Assembly (NCBI GenBank): GCA_913051715.1
Contig: CAJXCG010000010.1
Coordinates: 1 to 33,322, forward strand
Source of the DNA: an uncultured Rhodobiaceae bacterium
GTDB taxonomy: Bacteria > Pseudomonadota > Alphaproteobacteria > RS24
Reading direction: 5' to 3'
DNA length: 33,322 nt
Each line of letters opens with the position of its first letter. Within the stretch, counting starts at the first letter, position 1. Of the stretch, positions 17,267-29,610 are shown in pieces. The notes under the pieces were generated by a model. That model did no database searches and was not told the origin of the DNA. It saw nothing but the letters and a program-made list of their open reading frames with translations. The position numbers and the translations under genes are program-made.

Positions 17267-17998
17267 GTGGGCCAAGAAAAACAAAAAGACCCCCGCAAAA
17301 CCCAAGACAACAGCCGCCTCGGACACCGCAAACGATTGCGGCTACGCCTGCGTCGGGGCGGCAATACGGCGCTGCATGATTATGAGCTTCTGGAACTTAT
17401 TTTGTTTCGCGCGCTGCCACGCCGCGACGTCAAACCGCTGGCACGCGACCTGCTTGACCGCTTTGGTGATCTGTCCGGTGTGCTGGGCGCCCCCGAAGCT
17501 CGCCTGCTTGAGGTTAATGGTATTGGGCAGGAAGTCATTACCGAGTTTCGCCTGATCGAAGCCGTAGCATTGGACTTTGGTCAGAGCCGGATCATGCACA
17601 AACCCGCGCTGGCAAACTGGAACCAAATGATCAGCTATTGCCGCACCAAAATTGCCGAGAAAAACAAGGAAGAATTTCATGTTCTGTTTCTCGACAAGAA
17701 AAACCATATTATCGCCGATGAAATGATGGGCGCGGGCACAGTGGATCACGCACCCGTCTATCCCCGCGAAGTCATGAAACGCGCGCTCGAACTAAACGCC
17801 TCTGCGCTCATTCTTGTGCACAACCACCCCAGCGGTGACCCCACGCCGTCCAAGGCCGATATCGATATGACCACCAAGCTTTATGAACTGGCAAGTCAGT
17901 TCAATATTGTTGTCCACGACCATCTCATTATTGGACGCGCGAGCGAGGTAAGTTTCAAAAATCTGGGTCTTTTGGAGCCACGCGCACCCGATTTTTAA
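17267..17998 (+). CDS. radC: RadC family JAB/JAMM-domain protein
   Basis: GTG start; HhH-like N-terminal region plus LVHNHPSGDPTPSKADIDMT JAMM motif. Confidence 0.93.
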   Translation: MGQEKQKDPRKTQDNSRLGHRKRLRLRLRRGGNTALHDYELLELILFRALPRRDVKPLARDLLDRFGDLSGVLGAPEARLLEVNGIGQEVITEFRLIEAVALDFGQSRIMHKPALANWNQMISYCRTKIAEKNKEEFHVLFLDKKNHIIADEMMGAGTVDHAPVYPREVMKRALELNASALILVHNHPSGDPTPSKADIDMTTKLYELASQFNIVVHDHLIIGRASEVSFKNLGLLEPRAPDF

Positions 17999-18056
17999 TT
18001 CGGTTGCTTTGCGCGTCGCCGACAATCTGCTAAAGCAAGCGCAAAGGAGATTTCCG

Positions 18057-19349
18057 ATGATTCCGCGTTATGCCCGCCCCGAAATGACAAACTTATGGGA
18101 AGCCGAAAGCCGCTTTTCGATCTGGCTTGATATCGAGACCCACGCCATGGATGCCATGGTGACACTGGGCATTGTACCGGCCGAGGCTGCCAAAGCCGTG
18201 CGCGAACGCGGCGGCTTTGAGGTCGCGCGCATTGACGAGATTGAACGCGAGGTCAAACATGACGTGATCGCGTTTTTGACCTCGCTTGCCGAACATGTCG
18301 GCCCCGAAGCCCGCTTCGTGCATCAGGGCATGACCTCATCAGACGTGCTCGACACATGCTTCAATGTGCAACTGACCCGCGCAGCCGACATTCTGATCGC
18401 GGATCTCGACGCTTTGCTGCGGGCCCTGAAAAACCGCGCCATGGAACACAAAATGACCCCGTGCATCGGGCGCAGCCACGCCATTCACGCCGAGCCGACG
18501 ACATTCGGGCTGAAAATGGCACAGGCCTACGCCGAATTTGACCGCAACCGCGCGCGTTTGGTGGCAGCGCGCGCCGAAATCGCAACCTGCGCCATTTCCG
18601 GTGCGGTTGGCACGTTTGCCAATATTGATCCGACGGTTGAGGCGCATGTGGCCGAAAAAATGGGTCTCGCGGTTGAGCCGGTATCGACACAAGTCATCCC
18701 GCGTGACCGCCATGCCATGTTCTTTGCCACGCTGGGCGTTATCGCCTCGTCGATCGAACGTCTGGCCGTTGAGATACGCCATCTCCAGCGCACGGAAGTT
18801 CTCGAGGCCGAGGAATATTTCTCCGAGGGGCAGAAAGGCTCATCGGCCATGCCGCACAAGCGCAATCCGGTTTTGACCGAAAACCTCACCGGCCTCGCCC
18901 GGCTGGTGCGCGGCATGGCACTGCCCGCCATGGAAAATGTGGCTTTGTGGCACGAGCGCGACATTTCACATTCTTCCGTCGAGCGCATGATCGGGCCCGA
19001 CGCAACCATCACGCTGGATTTCGCCCTTGCGCGATTGACGAGCGTGATGGACAACCTCGTCGTTTACCCCGAGCGCATGCAGGACAATCTGGACAAGCTG
19101 GGCGGTCTGGTGCACTCACAGCGCGTGCTTCTGGCGCTCACACAGGCCGGTGTGAGCCGCGAGGACGCCTACCGTCTCGTGCAACGCAATGCCATGCCCG
19201 TCTGGCGCGGCGAAGGCATTTTCCTCGATCTTTTGAAGGCCGATGCGGAAGTTGTTCTCGACGATGCCACGCTCGAAAGCCTGTTCGATTTGAGCTATCA
19301 CTTCAAACATGTGGATACGATTTTCAATCGCGTTTTCGGGCAAGGCTGA
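18057..19349 (+). CDS. purB: Adenylosuccinate lyase
   Basis: MIPRYARPEMTNLWEAESRFSIW...HQGMTSSDVLDTC...GQKGSSAMPHKRNPVLTENL (fumarase/ASL signature). ORF-track start 18009. Confidence 0.96.
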   Translation: MIPRYARPEMTNLWEAESRFSIWLDIETHAMDAMVTLGIVPAEAAKAVRERGGFEVARIDEIEREVKHDVIAFLTSLAEHVGPEARFVHQGMTSSDVLDTCFNVQLTRAADILIADLDALLRALKNRAMEHKMTPCIGRSHAIHAEPTTFGLKMAQAYAEFDRNRARLVAARAEIATCAISGAVGTFANIDPTVEAHVAEKMGLAVEPVSTQVIPRDRHAMFFATLGVIASSIERLAVEIRHLQRTEVLEAEEYFSEGQKGSSAMPHKRNPVLTENLTGLARLVRGMALPAMENVALWHERDISHSSVERMIGPDATITLDFALARLTSVMDNLVVYPERMQDNLDKLGGLVHSQRVLLALTQAGVSREDAYRLVQRNAMPVWRGEGIFLDLLKADAEVVLDDATLESLFDLSYHFKHVDTIFNRVFGQG

Positions 19350-19353
19350 GCAT

Positions 19354-19382
19354 TTGCCCGAATCGCCCCAATGGTCTAATTT
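19354..19382 (+). promoter_or_regulatory. Candidate purC promoter TTGCCC-N17-TAATTT
   Basis: -35 TTGCCC 19354-19359, 17-bp spacer, -10 TAATTT 19377-19382, in the purB-purC gap. Confidence 0.45.
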
Positions 19383-19432
19383 CGCGCTATCGGGGTTGAG
19401 TTTTAACGCCGTCGACACCGGAGAAATCACAG

Positions 19433-20197
19433 ATGTCAAAGCGCCGCCGCATATATGAGGGCAAGGCCAAAGTGCTCTATGAAGGCCCCGAACCCGGCAC
19501 ACTTGTGCAACATTTCAAAGATGACGCCACCGCTTTTAACGCCGAAAAACACGAGGTGATCGAAGGCAAAGGCGTTTTGAACAACCGCATTTCCGAGTAT
19601 ATTTTTCTGCAACTCGCCCAGATCGGTATTCAAACGCATTTCATCAAGGCGCTGAACATGCGCGAGCAGCTTGTCCGCGAGGTTGAAATCGTGCCTTTGG
19701 AAGTCGTTATTCGCAATGTCGCTGCCGGTTCGCTGGTCACACGCCTCGGCCTCAAGGAAGGCGAGCCGCTGCCGCGCCCGCTGATCGAGTTTTATTACAA
19801 AGACGACGCGCTGGGCGATCCGCTTATCAGCGAAGACCATATCGCCGTCTTTGGCTGGGCAACGCAAAATGAACTGGATGAAATTATGACCATGGCGGTG
19901 CGGATTAATGATTTTCTCATTGGTCTGTTTGCCGGGGTCGGAATTCGTCTGGTTGATTTCAAATTGGAATTTGGCCGCGTCTGGGAAGGCGATATTCAGC
20001 GTATTATTCTGGCCGATGAAATCAGCCCGGATAATTGCCGCCTCTGGGACGTAAACAGCAATGAAAAACTCGACAAAGACAGGTTCCGGCAAAACCTCGG
20101 CGGTTTGGTCGACGCCTATCAGGAAGTTGCCCGTCGGCTCGGCATTTTTTCATCAAACGGGCATGACGGAAAAAAGGGCCCGGTGCTCGTCAGTTGA
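19433..20197 (+). CDS. purC: Phosphoribosylaminoimidazole-succinocarboxamide synthase
   Basis: [33 protein letters not shown]...[18 protein letters not shown]...LEFGR...[14 protein letters not shown]. Confidence 0.97.
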   Translation: MSKRRRIYEGKAKVLYEGPEPGTLVQHFKDDATAFNAEKHEVIEGKGVLNNRISEYIFLQLAQIGIQTHFIKALNMREQLVREVEIVPLEVVIRNVAAGSLVTRLGLKEGEPLPRPLIEFYYKDDALGDPLISEDHIAVFGWATQNELDEIMTMAVRINDFLIGLFAGVGIRLVDFKLEFGRVWEGDIQRIILADEISPDNCRLWDVNSNEKLDKDRFRQNLGGLVDAYQEVARRLGIFSSNGHDGKKGPVLVS

Positions 20198-20204
20198 GGC
20201 AGAC

Positions 20205-20453
20205 ATGAAAGCTACGATTTATATTTCGCTGAAAAACGGTGTTCTGGACCCGCAAGGCAAGGCCATTGAAAATGCGCTTGGGCAGCTGGGGTTTGAGGGC
20301 GTCGACAATGTGCGGCAGGGCAAAATGATTGAGCTTGATCTGGCCGATACGGATGCCGCCGATGCGCGCAACCGGCTTGAGGCAATGTGCGAAAAACTGC
20401 TTGCCAATACGGTGATCGAAAATTTCGAGATTCACCTCAACGACGCGGAGTAA
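20205..20453 (+). CDS. purS: Phosphoribosylformylglycinamidine synthase subunit PurS
   Basis: MKATIYISLKNGVLDPQGKAIENALGQLGFEGVDNVRQGKMIELDL; between purC and purQ. Confidence 0.95.
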   Translation: MKATIYISLKNGVLDPQGKAIENALGQLGFEGVDNVRQGKMIELDLADTDAADARNRLEAMCEKLLANTVIENFEIHLNDAE

Positions 20454-20459
20454 GCATCC

Positions 20460-21125
20460 ATGCGTGCTGCGGTTATTGTGTTTCCCGGGTCAAATTGCGA
20501 CCGCGATGTTGCCGTGTGCCTCGAAGCGGCAGGCGCGCAAGTGGATATGGTTTGGCATGGGGACACTGAATTGCCGTCATGCGATTTGATGGTTTTGCCC
20601 GGTGGGTTTTCCTATGGCGACTATTTGCGCTGCGGTTCGATGGCGGCGAACAGCCCCATCATGCGCGAGGTTGTGGCGCGCGCGGGCACCGGCACTGCCG
20701 TTTTGGGCATTTGCAATGGCTTTCAGGTGCTCACCGAATGTGGCTTGTTGCCGGGCGTGCTGATGCAAAATCGCAACCTGAACTTCGTTTGTCGCAACAC
20801 CCGCCTCAAAGTGGCGCGTACCGATACACCTTTCACCCATCTTTATGCAGAGGCGGAAGAGATCATCATTCCGGTGGCGCATAATGAAGGCAATTATTTC
20901 GCCGATGACGAAACGCTCAAACGCTTGCAGGGCGAAAATTGCATCGCGTTCACCTATGCCGCAGGCGATAACCCAAACGGGGCCTGCCTTGACATTGCGG
21001 GCATAACGGATGCCTCGGGGCGGGTGCTGGGCATGATGCCCCATCCTGAACGACGCGCCGAAGCCGCGCTTGGCGGCGAGGATGGTCGCCGTCTTTTTGC
21101 CAGCGCGATGGAGAGGCTCGCATGA
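20460..21125 (+). CDS. purQ: Phosphoribosylformylglycinamidine synthase subunit PurQ (glutaminase)
   Basis: [21 protein letters not shown]...[14 protein letters not shown]...[12 protein letters not shown]...MMPHPERR. Confidence 0.97.
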   Translation: MRAAVIVFPGSNCDRDVAVCLEAAGAQVDMVWHGDTELPSCDLMVLPGGFSYGDYLRCGSMAANSPIMREVVARAGTGTAVLGICNGFQVLTECGLLPGVLMQNRNLNFVCRNTRLKVARTDTPFTHLYAEAEEIIIPVAHNEGNYFADDETLKRLQGENCIAFTYAAGDNPNGACLDIAGITDASGRVLGMMPHPERRAEAALGGEDGRRLFASAMERLA

Positions 21126-23326
21126 GCGCGCCGCACGTAAATGACACGCCCATAACGCCGGAACTTGTCGCTGAACACGGGCTGACGCCGGACGAATATG
21201 AAATGATTGTCGCGCATATGGGGCGCGCGCCAAACTTCACCGAATTGGGCGTTTTTTCCGTTATGTGGTCGGAGCATTGCTCGTATAAATCTTCGCGCAA
21301 ATGGCTGAAGAAACTTCCCGTCGACGGACCGCAAGTCATTCAGGGACCGGGAGAAAATGCCGGCGTGATCGACATTGGCGATGGCGATGCAGCGATTTTC
21401 AAAATGGAAAGCCATAATCACCCTTCGTTCATCGAGCCGTATCAGGGCGCTGCCACGGGCGTGGGGGGCATTATGCGCGATGTGTTTACCATGGGCGCAC
21501 GCCCGGTCGCGAATTTGAACGCCCTGCGCTTCGGCCAACCCGACCACAAAAAAACCTGTCACCTTGTCGCCGGGGTTGTTTCCGGCATTGGCGGCTATGG
21601 CAACTGCATTGGCGTGCCGACAGTGGGCGGTGAAGTGAATTTTGACGCCAGCTATAATGGCAATATTCTGGTCAATGCCATGTGCGTCGGCCTCGCGCGC
21701 ACCGATAAAATATTCTACGCCGCCGCCACCGGCGTCGGGTCACCGGTTGTTTACGTCGGCTCGAAAACCGGGCGCGACGGTATTCACGGCGCAACCATGG
21801 CCTCAGCTGAATTTGACGATGCGTCAGACGAAAAACGGCCGACGGTTCAGGTGGGCGACCCGTTCACCGAAAAACTGCTTTTGGAAGCGTGTCAGGAATT
21901 AATGAGTTCGGACGCGATTATCGGTATTCAAGATATGGGCGCGGCGGGGCTCACCTCGTCTTCGGTCGAAATGGCGGATAAGGGCAATGTCGGTATTCGC
22001 CTGGACCTCGACAAGGTGCCGTGCCGCGAAACGCATATGAGCGGCTATGAAATGCTGTTGTCGGAAAGCCAAGAGCGCATGTTAATGGTTTTGCAACCGG
22101 GCCGCGAAGACGAAGCGGCGGAAATCTTTCATCGCTGGGGGCTGGATTTTGCTGTCGTCGGTGAGTTGACCGACACCAATCGCATGGTAGTGGTGCATGA
22201 GGGCGAGATAATTGCCGACATGCCGCTCAAACCTCTTGCTGACGGTGCGCCCGAATATGACCGCCCCCACACCGCAACGCCGGCCCTGCCCGCGCTTGAC
22301 GCCCAAGCCCTGACACACCCGCTTGATTTGGGCGAAAGCCTGTTGCGGCTGATGGGCGGTTCTGAGATGGCGTCGCGGCGCTGGATATGGGAACAATATG
22401 ATTCGATGGTAATGGGCGACACGCTTGTCGGCCCCGGCGGGGACGCGGCATTGGTGCGCGTTCACGGTACCAATAAAGCCCTGGCGCTGACCACAGATGT
22501 GACCCCGCGCTATTGTTTGGCCGACCCGGTAATGGGCGGTCAGCAGGCCGTGGCCGAAGCCTATCGCAATATTAGCGCGACGGGCGCCACCCCGCTCGCC
22601 ATTACCAATTGCCTGAATTTCGGCAATCCGGAGCGGCCTGAGATTATGGGACAGTTTGTCGGCTGTCTCGACGGCATGGGCGCGGCGTGTCGTGCCCTCG
22701 ATTTTCCCGTCGTTTCGGGCAACGTCTCGCTTTACAATGAAACCAATGGGCGCGGCATCATGCCGACACCGGCGATTGGCGGCGTGGGCGTGCTGGATGA
22801 TTTGACCAAAGCTGTCGGCAGCGCTTTCGCAAATGCCGGAATGTCGGTTTACGTCATCGGTGAAACGCATGGGGCTTTGGGATGCTCGCTCTATGCGCGC
22901 GATGTGCTGGCTATCGACACGCCCGCCGCACCGCCGCCGGTCGATCTTGAGCGTGAACGCGCGCATGGCGATTTTGTGCGGGCGCAAATTGGCGCGGGTC
23001 ACATTTCTTGCGCGCATGATGTTTCAGATGGCGGCCTGTTATGTGCGCTGGCCGAAATGTGTTTGCCGCAAAAAATCGGCTGCGCGGTGGAAATATCGGG
23101 CGATCACGGCTTTTGGTTCGGCGAAGATCAGGGTCGTTATCTTGTCGCCATTGCGCCGGACGCTCGGGCTGCCTTCGAAAAAGCCGCTGCGGAGGCGCAT
23201 GTTCACATCGCGCAAATTGGCCTGACCGGCGGCGCGGAATTGACAATTACCGATGCCATGACCATATCATTAGATGAGATCGCAAAAGCCCATGAAAACT
23301 GGTTCCCGAAACTTATGGGCTTTTGA
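21122..23326 (+). CDS. purL: Phosphoribosylformylglycinamidine synthase subunit PurL
   Basis: ATGA overlap with pur[62 protein letters not shown]. Confidence 0.97.
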   Translation: MSAPHVNDTPITPELVAEHGLTPDEYEMIVAHMGRAPNFTELGVFSVMWSEHCSYKSSRKWLKKLPVDGPQVIQGPGENAGVIDIGDGDAAIFKMESHNHPSFIEPYQGAATGVGGIMRDVFTMGARPVANLNALRFGQPDHKKTCHLVAGVVSGIGGYGNCIGVPTVGGEVNFDASYNGNILVNAMCVGLARTDKIFYAAATGVGSPVVYVGSKTGRDGIHGATMASAEFDDASDEKRPTVQVGDPFTEKLLLEACQELMSSDAIIGIQDMGAAGLTSSSVEMADKGNVGIRLDLDKVPCRETHMSGYEMLLSESQERMLMVLQPGREDEAAEIFHRWGLDFAVVGELTDTNRMVVVHEGEIIADMPLKPLADGAPEYDRPHTATPALPALDAQALTHPLDLGESLLRLMGGSEMASRRWIWEQYDSMVMGDTLVGPGGDAALVRVHGTNKALALTTDVTPRYCLADPVMGGQQAVAEAYRNISATGATPLAITNCLNFGNPERPEIMGQFVGCLDGMGAACRALDFPVVSGNVSLYNETNGRGIMPTPAIGGVGVLDDLTKAVGSAFANAGMSVYVIGETHGALGCSLYARDVLAIDTPAAPPPVDLERERAHGDFVRAQIGAGHISCAHDVSDGGLLCALAEMCLPQKIGCAVEISGDHGFWFGEDQGRYLVAIAPDARAAFEKAAAEAHVHIAQIGLTGGAELTITDAMTISLDEIAKAHENWFPKLMGF

Positions 23327-23341
23327 TGGAAGGAAAACCCC

Positions 23342-23581
23342 ATGCCGATGACTGCCGGCCAGTTGGAACAAATGATCAAAACGGCATTGCCCGATGCAAA
23401 AGTCGACATTACCGACTTGCGCGGCGATGGTGACCATTACGCCGCGCATGTTGTCTCGAAAGCCTTTGCCGGCAAAACGCGCGTGCAACAGCATCAAATG
23501 GTTTATGATGCACTCGGCGGCGGTATGGGCGACACGCTGCACGCTTTGGCGCTGCAAACATCTGTTCCCGACGACGCCTGA
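23342..23581 (+). CDS. bolA: BolA family protein
   Basis: 79 aa: [67 protein letters not shown]. Confidence 0.93.
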   Translation: MPMTAGQLEQMIKTALPDAKVDITDLRGDGDHYAAHVVSKAFAGKTRVQQHQMVYDALGGGMGDTLHALALQTSVPDDA

Positions 23582-23592
23582 AGGAGGCCGCT

Positions 23593-23919
23593 ATGAGCGA
23601 TATTGACAATATTATAAAAGCTGAAATCGACAGTGCCGAGATTGTTCTGTTCATGAAGGGCACGCCGGTTTTTCCCCAATGCGGGTTTTCTGGGCAAGTG
23701 GTTCAGATTTTGTCGCATATCGGTGCGCCGTTCAAAGGTGTGAACGTGCTGGAAGATGATGGTTTGCGCGACGGCATTAAAACCTTCTCAAACTGGCCGA
23801 CCATTCCCCAGCTATACGTCAAGGGCGCATTTGTTGGCGGCTGCGATATTATTCGTGAAATGTTTGAAGAAGGCGAATTGCGCCCGTTTCTGGCCGAACA
23901 GGGCATCGAACTCGACTAA
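23593..23919 (+). CDS. grxD: Monothiol glutaredoxin (Grx4 family)
   Basis: [23 protein letters not shown] (CGFS active site), [20 protein letters not shown]. Confidence 0.95.
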   Translation: MSDIDNIIKAEIDSAEIVLFMKGTPVFPQCGFSGQVVQILSHIGAPFKGVNVLEDDGLRDGIKTFSNWPTIPQLYVKGAFVGGCDIIREMFEEGELRPFLAEQGIELD

Positions 23920-23928
23920 GTCGAAAAT

Positions 23929-24549
23929 CTAATTGCGCGAGTAAAATTCGACCACAAGATTCGGTTCCATCTGAACCGGATACGGCACATCAGCCAGTTG
24001 CGGCACAGATGTCAGCCGCGCGGTCAGCTTGTTGTGATCAACATCAATATATTCCGGCACGTCGCGCTCGGCGTTTTGGATGGCCTCCAAAACAATGTTG
24101 AGCGTGCGTGACTTTTCGCGAATTTCCACCACATCGCCAACCTTGAGGCGGCGGCTGGGAATGTTGCACCGGCGCCCATTGACCATGACATGGCCGTGGT
24201 TCACAAACTGGCGCGCCGCGAATACCGTGGTAACAAATTTGGCGCGATAGACCACCGCATCCAGGCGCGATTCCAGCAGACCGACCAGATTTTCGCTGGT
24301 ATCGCCTTTCACGCGCACGGCTTCGGCATAAATGCCGCGAAACTGCTTCTCGGTAATATTACCGTAATGGCCTTTGAGCTTTTGCTTGGCGCGCAACTGC
24401 AAACCGAAATCAGACAATTTGCCACGGCGGCGCTGCCCATGCTGGCCGGGGCCGTAATCGCGGCGATTAACAGGGCTTTTCGGGCGACCCCAAATATTTT
24501 CCCCGATCCGGCGGTCAATTTTATATTTCGTCGATATGCGCTTGCTCAT
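23929..24549 (-). CDS. rpsD: 30S ribosomal protein S4
   Basis: [63 protein letters not shown]...[12 protein letters not shown]...[13 protein letters not shown]. Confidence 0.98.
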   Translation of the reverse strand: MSKRISTKYKIDRRIGENIWGRPKSPVNRRDYGPGQHGQRRRGKLSDFGLQLRAKQKLKGHYGNITEKQFRGIYAEAVRVKGDTSENLVGLLESRLDAVVYRAKFVTTVFAARQFVNHGHVMVNGRRCNIPSRRLKVGDVVEIREKSRTLNIVLEAIQNAERDVPEYIDVDHNKLTARLTSVPQLADVPYPVQMEPNLVVEFYSRN

Positions 24550-24653
24550 GCGGCGCGATCCTCAAATCTTCGTGCAAACAAAAAGCGAGTACGTGCCTCG
24601 CGGATTGGCGCAATATAAGCACAATCGGAGTGTTGTCAAAGGGTATTTGCGCC

Positions 24654-25505
24654 TCAATCTGCGTCATCGCCAAGGTCATTCGCACCGCCTGTGCCGGGAT
24701 CGGGGGCACCCTTGGAAATGGCAGCAACGCGCGGTTTAATCAGCTTGTCGTCACCCCCGCGCGGCCAGCGCAAGAGCGCGTTTATAACGCCGCGAAACGT
24801 GCGTACATCCTGCTCGGTCAAGCTGGCGCGGTGGAACATATTGCGAAGGTTTCGCGCCATGGCGGGCTTTTTTTCCGGTGGCGCGAGAAAACCGGCCGCG
24901 TCCAGCGCGGCTTCAAAATGGGTAAACATGGCGTGCAGTTCGGCGCGCGTGGCCGGGCGCGTATCGGGCACTGGAAGCTGCTGCGAGGGCGTGCTATCGG
25001 CGGCTTGGAACCATTCATAGCCAATCAGCAACACTGCTTGTGCCAGGTTGAGCGATGAAAAATCAGGATTGAGCGGCACGCGGCAAATCGCATCGGCAAG
25101 CGAAATATCTTCATTGTCGAGCCCGGTGCGTTCGGGGCCGAATAAAACGCCGCTTTTGGTGCCGGTCTCGGCCGTTTGCACGCGCATTTGCTCCCCCAAA
25201 TGCGACGGTGTCATCACGGGTTTGACCATATCACGCAGCCGCGCCGTGGTGGCGACCACAAAACCCAAATCCGCGGTAGCCGCGGCGACCGTGTCAAACA
25301 TGGCCCGATTGTCGATGAGGCTTTCGGCACCGGCAGCAGCTTTGCGCGCACGCGCGATCTGCCAGTCGGGGCGCGGGCGCACAAGGCGCAAATCCGTCAG
25401 CCCAAAATTCAACATGGCGCGGGCAACCGTGCCAATATTCTCACCGAGCTGGGCGCCGACAAGAATGATTGCAGGGGATTGAAATTCGGACATATTTTCT
25501 TTCAT
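24654..25505 (-). CDS. SpoU/TrmJ-family tRNA/rRNA methyltransferase
   Basis: PAIILVGAQLGENIGTVARAMLNFGLTDLRLVRPR, GVLFGPERTGLDNEDIS, IPLNPDFSSLNLAQAV-type SPOUT motifs. Start could be 25493. Confidence 0.9.
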   Translation of the reverse strand: MKENMSEFQSPAIILVGAQLGENIGTVARAMLNFGLTDLRLVRPRPDWQIARARKAAAGAESLIDNRAMFDTVAAATADLGFVVATTARLRDMVKPVMTPSHLGEQMRVQTAETGTKSGVLFGPERTGLDNEDISLADAICRVPLNPDFSSLNLAQAVLLIGYEWFQAADSTPSQQLPVPDTRPATRAELHAMFTHFEAALDAAGFLAPPEKKPAMARNLRNMFHRASLTEQDVRTFRGVINALLRWPRGGDDKLIKPRVAAISKGAPDPGTGGANDLGDDAD

Positions 25506-25532
25506 AGTTCATCAATAATTCAAAGATAGGCT

Positions 25533-25560
25533 TTGAGCAAATGGCTGGAAATGGTATCGT
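25533..25560 (+). promoter_or_regulatory. Candidate icd promoter TTGAGC-N16-TATCGT
   Basis: -35 TTGAGC 25533-25538, -10 TATCGT 25555-25560; icd ATG at 25587. Confidence 0.4.
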
Positions 25561-25586
25561 GGGCGCAAGCAAAAAGGGCACTCATC

Positions 25587-26807
25587 ATGACAAAAATCAA
25601 GGTAGAAAATCCCATCGTCGAACTCGACGGGGACGAGATGACGCGTATCATCTGGCAGATGATCAAAGACAAGCTGATCAACCCTTATCTTGATATCGAC
25701 CTCAAATATTACGACCTCGGCATGGAAAGCCGCGACGAGACGGAAGACCAGATAACCGTCGATGCGGCCAACGCAATTCTCGATATTGGCGTGGGCGTCA
25801 AATGCGCGACCATCACGCCGGACGAAGCGCGCGTCGAAGAGTTTAACCTGAAGCGCATGTACCGTTCGCCCAATGGCACCATTCGTAACATTCTTGGCGG
25901 CACGGTGTTTCGCCAGCCCATTATCTGCTCAAACGTGCCGCGGCTGGTGCCCGGCTGGACCGACCCGATTGTGATCGGGCGTCATGCCTTTGGCGACCAA
26001 TATCGCGCCACCGACTTCGTTGTGCCCGGCAAGGGCAAACTCACCATGCGCTGGGAAGCCGAAGACGGCAGCGAGACCAAAGATTTCGAGGTTTTCGACT
26101 TCCCCGGCGGCGGCATTGCCATGAGCATGTATAATCTCGACGAAAGTATTCGTGACTTTGCCCGCGCCTGCATGCTTTATGCACTCGATTTGAAATGGCC
26201 GCTTTATCTGTCGACCAAAAACACCATCATGAAAGCCTATGACGGGCGCTTCAAAGACCTGTTTCAAGAGGTCTTCGATACCGAGTTTAAAGAGCAGTTC
26301 GACGCCCATGGCATTGATTACGAGCACCGCCTCATTGATGACATGGTTGCCGCCGCGCTGAAATGGTCGGGCAAATTTGTCTGGGCGTGCAAAAATTATG
26401 ACGGTGATGTGCAGTCGGACACGGTCGCGCAAGGCTTTGGATCGCTGGGGCTAATGACGTCGGTTCTGCTGACGCCGGATGGCAAAACCATTGAGGCCGA
26501 GGCCGCGCATGGCACCGTGACCCGACACTATCGGGCGCATCAGCGCGGCGAAGAGACCTCGACAAATTCTATTGCCTCGATATTTGCCTGGACGCGCGGA
26601 CTTTCAAAGCGCGCCGAAATTGACGGCAATGACAAGCTGAAAAACTTCGCCGCGACGCTTGAAAAAGTTTGTGTCTCGACGGTCGAGCGCGGGTCAATGA
26701 CCAAAGACCTTGCGCTGCTGGTTGGAGCACAGCAGGACTGGCTCTCCACTGAGGGTTTTCTCGACAAGGTGAATGAAAATCTGGAGGCCGCGCTGTCGGC
26801 ACAATAG
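25587..26807 (+). CDS. icd: NADP-dependent isocitrate dehydrogenase
   Basis: [31 protein letters not shown]...[21 protein letters not shown]...[19 protein letters not shown]-track start 25533 overlaps the candidate promoter. Confidence 0.96.
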   Translation: MTKIKVENPIVELDGDEMTRIIWQMIKDKLINPYLDIDLKYYDLGMESRDETEDQITVDAANAILDIGVGVKCATITPDEARVEEFNLKRMYRSPNGTIRNILGGTVFRQPIICSNVPRLVPGWTDPIVIGRHAFGDQYRATDFVVPGKGKLTMRWEAEDGSETKDFEVFDFPGGGIAMSMYNLDESIRDFARACMLYALDLKWPLYLSTKNTIMKAYDGRFKDLFQEVFDTEFKEQFDAHGIDYEHRLIDDMVAAALKWSGKFVWACKNYDGDVQSDTVAQGFGSLGLMTSVLLTPDGKTIEAEAAHGTVTRHYRAHQRGEETSTNSIASIFAWTRGLSKRAEIDGNDKLKNFAATLEKVCVSTVERGSMTKDLALLVGAQQDWLSTEGFLDKVNENLEAALSAQ

Positions 26808-26811
26808 GGAT

Positions 26812-29475
26812 TTAGGCGGAGATTTTTCCGGCAATCGCTTCCAGCGCAGCGCTGGCCGCGCTGGTGTCATTGCCACCGGCTTGTGCCATGTCGGGGCGCC
26901 CGCCGCCACCGCTGCCGCCCAACAAATCAGCTCCGACTTTCACCAGCTCTACCGCGTCGAAACGGTCGGTCAAATCCGCCGTCACGCCCACGGCGAGGCC
27001 GGCCTTGGCTCCGTCAATGCCGACAAAGGCCACGACACCGCTGCCGATCTGTTTTTTGCCCTCATCGACCAGCCCGCGTAATTGCTTGGCTGGCAGGCCG
27101 TCGATTTTGCGTGACATGAATTTGATGCCCGCCAATTCGCGCACGCCATCATCGCCGCCCGCGGCCTCCCCGCCGCCTGCCAGAGCCAACTTCTTGGTTG
27201 CTTCGGCAAGCTCGCGGTCGAGTTTTTTACGGTCATCAAGAAGCCGCGCCACGCGGTCCGGAATGTCGTCAGCACTGACCTTCAACAAATCGGTCGTGGC
27301 CTGCAAAATCCGGTCGCGCGCCGCGACAAATTGCAATGCCGCGCGCCCGGTAAACGCTTCAATGCGGCGTACACCGGAGGCAATGGCGGTTTCGTGGCCG
27401 ATGATAAACATGCCGATATCACCCAGCCTTTGCACATGCGTGCCGCCGCATAATTCGACGGAGAAATGCCCGCCGCGCGCGCTTTCACCATCGCCGCCCA
27501 TGGCGAGCACGCGCACCTCATCACCGTATTTTTCGCCGAACAATGCCAGCGCCCCGGCCTCGATTGCCTCATCGGGTGTCATCAGCCGCGTGGACACTTC
27601 TTCATTGCGCCGGATCATCGCATTGACGAGGCTTTCGACCTCGAAAATCTCTTCCGCCGATAAAGGTTTCGGATGGCTGAAATCAAACCGCAAATGCTCG
27701 GCACTGACCAGCGAGCCTTTCTGCGTCACATGCGCGCCCAGCACACGGCGCAATGCCTCATGCAGCAAATGCGTAGCACTGTGATGAGCCCGCACATGGT
27801 CGCGCCGGGCATCATCGACACGCTGATAGACCGGCGTGCCGATTTCCAAGGTACCGGCCGTAATTTCGCCCGACAACACATGCAGATCGCCCAGCTTTTT
27901 GCGCGTATCCGTAATGGTGATTTCAAGCCCCGCATCATTGGTCACGAGGCCGGTATCGCCGACCTGACCGCCGCTTTCAGCATAAAACGGCGTCTGATTA
28001 ATGATGAGGTCAACCTGCTGGCCGGCCGCCGCCGTGTCGGCCAGTTCGCCATCGGCGCGCAAGGCTTGAACCACGCCTTCGGCTTCCGTGGCGGTGTAGC
28101 CGACAAATTCGGTCGCCCCATGGGTGTTGCGTAAATCGAACCAGACGGTTTCGGTCGCTTCCTCGCCTGAACCCGACCAGTTGGCGCGCGCCTCGGCGCG
28201 TTGTTTTTCCATAGCCGCATCAAATCCGGCCGTGTCAACCGTCAGCCCGCGTTCGCGCAGCGCGTCTTGTGTCAGGTCGAGCGGAAAGCCGTAAGTATCG
28301 TAGAGACGAAACGCAACATCGCCCGCCAGTTCGCGGCCGCGCATCCGGCCGATCTCGTCTTCGAGCAATCCCAACCCCCGGCCCAACATGTCACGAAAGC
28401 GGGTTTCTTCGTGCCGCAGGGTTTCGACAATCAGCGCACCGGCGCGTTCAAGCTCGGGATAGGCCGCCGCCATCTGACTTTTCAGTTCAGGAAACAACTG
28501 CCACAAAAGCGGGTCTTTCGTGCCCAGCATATGCGCGTGGCGCATGGCGCGGCGCATAATGCGGCGCAACACATAACCGCGTCCCTCATTGGACGGCAAA
28601 ATGCCGTCGGCGATGAGAAAAGAGGCCGCCCGCAAATGGTCGGCAATGACGCGGTGGCTGACGCGATGCGTGCCGTCCGCCGCCTGTCCGGAATGATCGG
28701 ACGACGCTTCAATCAAATGCGCCATCAAATCGGTGTCATAATTATCGTGCCGCCCTTGCAGCACCGCACCGATGCGCTCAAGCCCCATGCCGGTATCAAT
28801 GGACGGTTTGGGCAAATCAACACGTGTGCCGTCTTCGCGCTGCTCGAACTGCATGAAGACGAGGTTCCAAATTTCGATGAACCTGTCACCGTCTTCATCC
28901 GGGCTGCCGGGCGGGCCGCCGGCAATGTCGGGCCCATGGTCGAAAAATATTTCCGAACACGGCCCGCACGGTCCCGTATCACCCATCGACCAGAAATTAT
29001 CGGAAGTTGCGATGCGGATAATGCGCGCGTCCGGCAGATCGGCGATTTTCTGCCACAGCCCGAAAGCCTCGTCATCTTCGGCATAGACGGTCGCCAGAAG
29101 CTTGTCGGCCGGCAGCCCCAGTTCTTGGGTTAAAAACGACCAGGCAAAATAAATCGCTTCTTCCTTGAAATAATCGCCGAAAGAAAAATTGCCCAGCATT
29201 TCAAAAAATGTGTGGTGACGCGCCGTGTAACCCACATTGTCGAGATCATTATGTTTGCCGCCCGCGCGCACACATTTTTGCGCGCTCACCGCACGTGCCA
29301 TATCGGGCTGCTCGTGGCCGGTGAAATAGTTTTTGAACGGCACCATGCCGGCATTGGTGAACAAAAGTGTCGGATCGTTAAGCGGAACCAGCGGGCTGGA
29401 GGCCACGCGTCGATGCTCATGACGCTCAAAATAATCCAGAAAATTATTTCTGATATCGGCGATGCCCGTAGACAC
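26812..29475 (-). CDS. alaS: Alanyl-tRNA synthetase
   Basis: 887 aa: [86 protein letters not shown]. Confidence 0.98.
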   Translation of the reverse strand: MSTGIADIRNNFLDYFERHEHRRVASSPLVPLNDPTLLFTNAGMVPFKNYFTGHEQPDMARAVSAQKCVRAGGKHNDLDNVGYTARHHTFFEMLGNFSFGDYFKEEAIYFAWSFLTQELGLPADKLLATVYAEDDEAFGLWQKIADLPDARIIRIATSDNFWSMGDTGPCGPCSEIFFDHGPDIAGGPPGSPDEDGDRFIEIWNLVFMQFEQREDGTRVDLPKPSIDTGMGLERIGAVLQGRHDNYDTDLMAHLIEASSDHSGQAADGTHRVSHRVIADHLRAASFLIADGILPSNEGRGYVLRRIMRRAMRHAHMLGTKDPLLWQLFPELKSQMAAAYPELERAGALIVETLRHEETRFRDMLGRGLGLLEDEIGRMRGRELAGDVAFRLYDTYGFPLDLTQDALRERGLTVDTAGFDAAMEKQRAEARANWSGSGEEATETVWFDLRNTHGATEFVGYTATEAEGVVQALRADGELADTAAAGQQVDLIINQTPFYAESGGQVGDTGLVTNDAGLEITITDTRKKLGDLHVLSGEITAGTLEIGTPVYQRVDDARRDHVRAHHSATHLLHEALRRVLGAHVTQKGSLVSAEHLRFDFSHPKPLSAEEIFEVESLVNAMIRRNEEVSTRLMTPDEAIEAGALALFGEKYGDEVRVLAMGGDGESARGGHFSVELCGGTHVQRLGDIGMFIIGHETAIASGVRRIEAFTGRAALQFVAARDRILQATTDLLKVSADDIPDRVARLLDDRKKLDRELAEATKKLALAGGGEAAGGDDGVRELAGIKFMSRKIDGLPAKQLRGLVDEGKKQIGSGVVAFVGIDGAKAGLAVGVTADLTDRFDAVELVKVGADLLGGSGGGGRPDMAQAGGNDTSAASAALEAIAGKISA

Positions 29476-29559
29476 AATTTCTCCCCTCGGTCAAAACTTC
29501 GACCTTAAAGGGTTGTACCGCCCTTGACGGGCCGCGACAAGCACCATAACGCGCAGCAC

Positions 29560-29591
29560 AAAAAAAGCCCGGCGCGAGCGCACCGGGCTTT
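29560..29591 (-). terminator. Rho-independent terminator of recA
   Basis: aaagcccgg-cgcgagcgca-ccgggcttt (9-bp stem); A-run 29560-29566 gives the U-tract on -; 20 bp past the recA stop. Confidence 0.85.
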
Positions 29592-29610
29592 GAGAAAAAC
29601 CAAGCACCAA

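Noticed and set aside
22082-23017. Long minus-strand ORF (311 aa) inside purL
   Set aside because: Antisense to a confidently assigned gene; composition looks like a codon-bias shadow and no motif is recognisable.
23912-23924. TCGACT-A-AGTCGA palindrome overlapping the grxD stop codon
   Set aside because: Mostly coding sequence with no U-tract; not enough to call a terminator.
26864-29133. Plus-strand ORFs of 306 and 310 aa opposite alaS
   Set aside because: Shadow ORFs in a GC-rich gene; low-complexity Ser/Pro/Arg-rich translation, no family.
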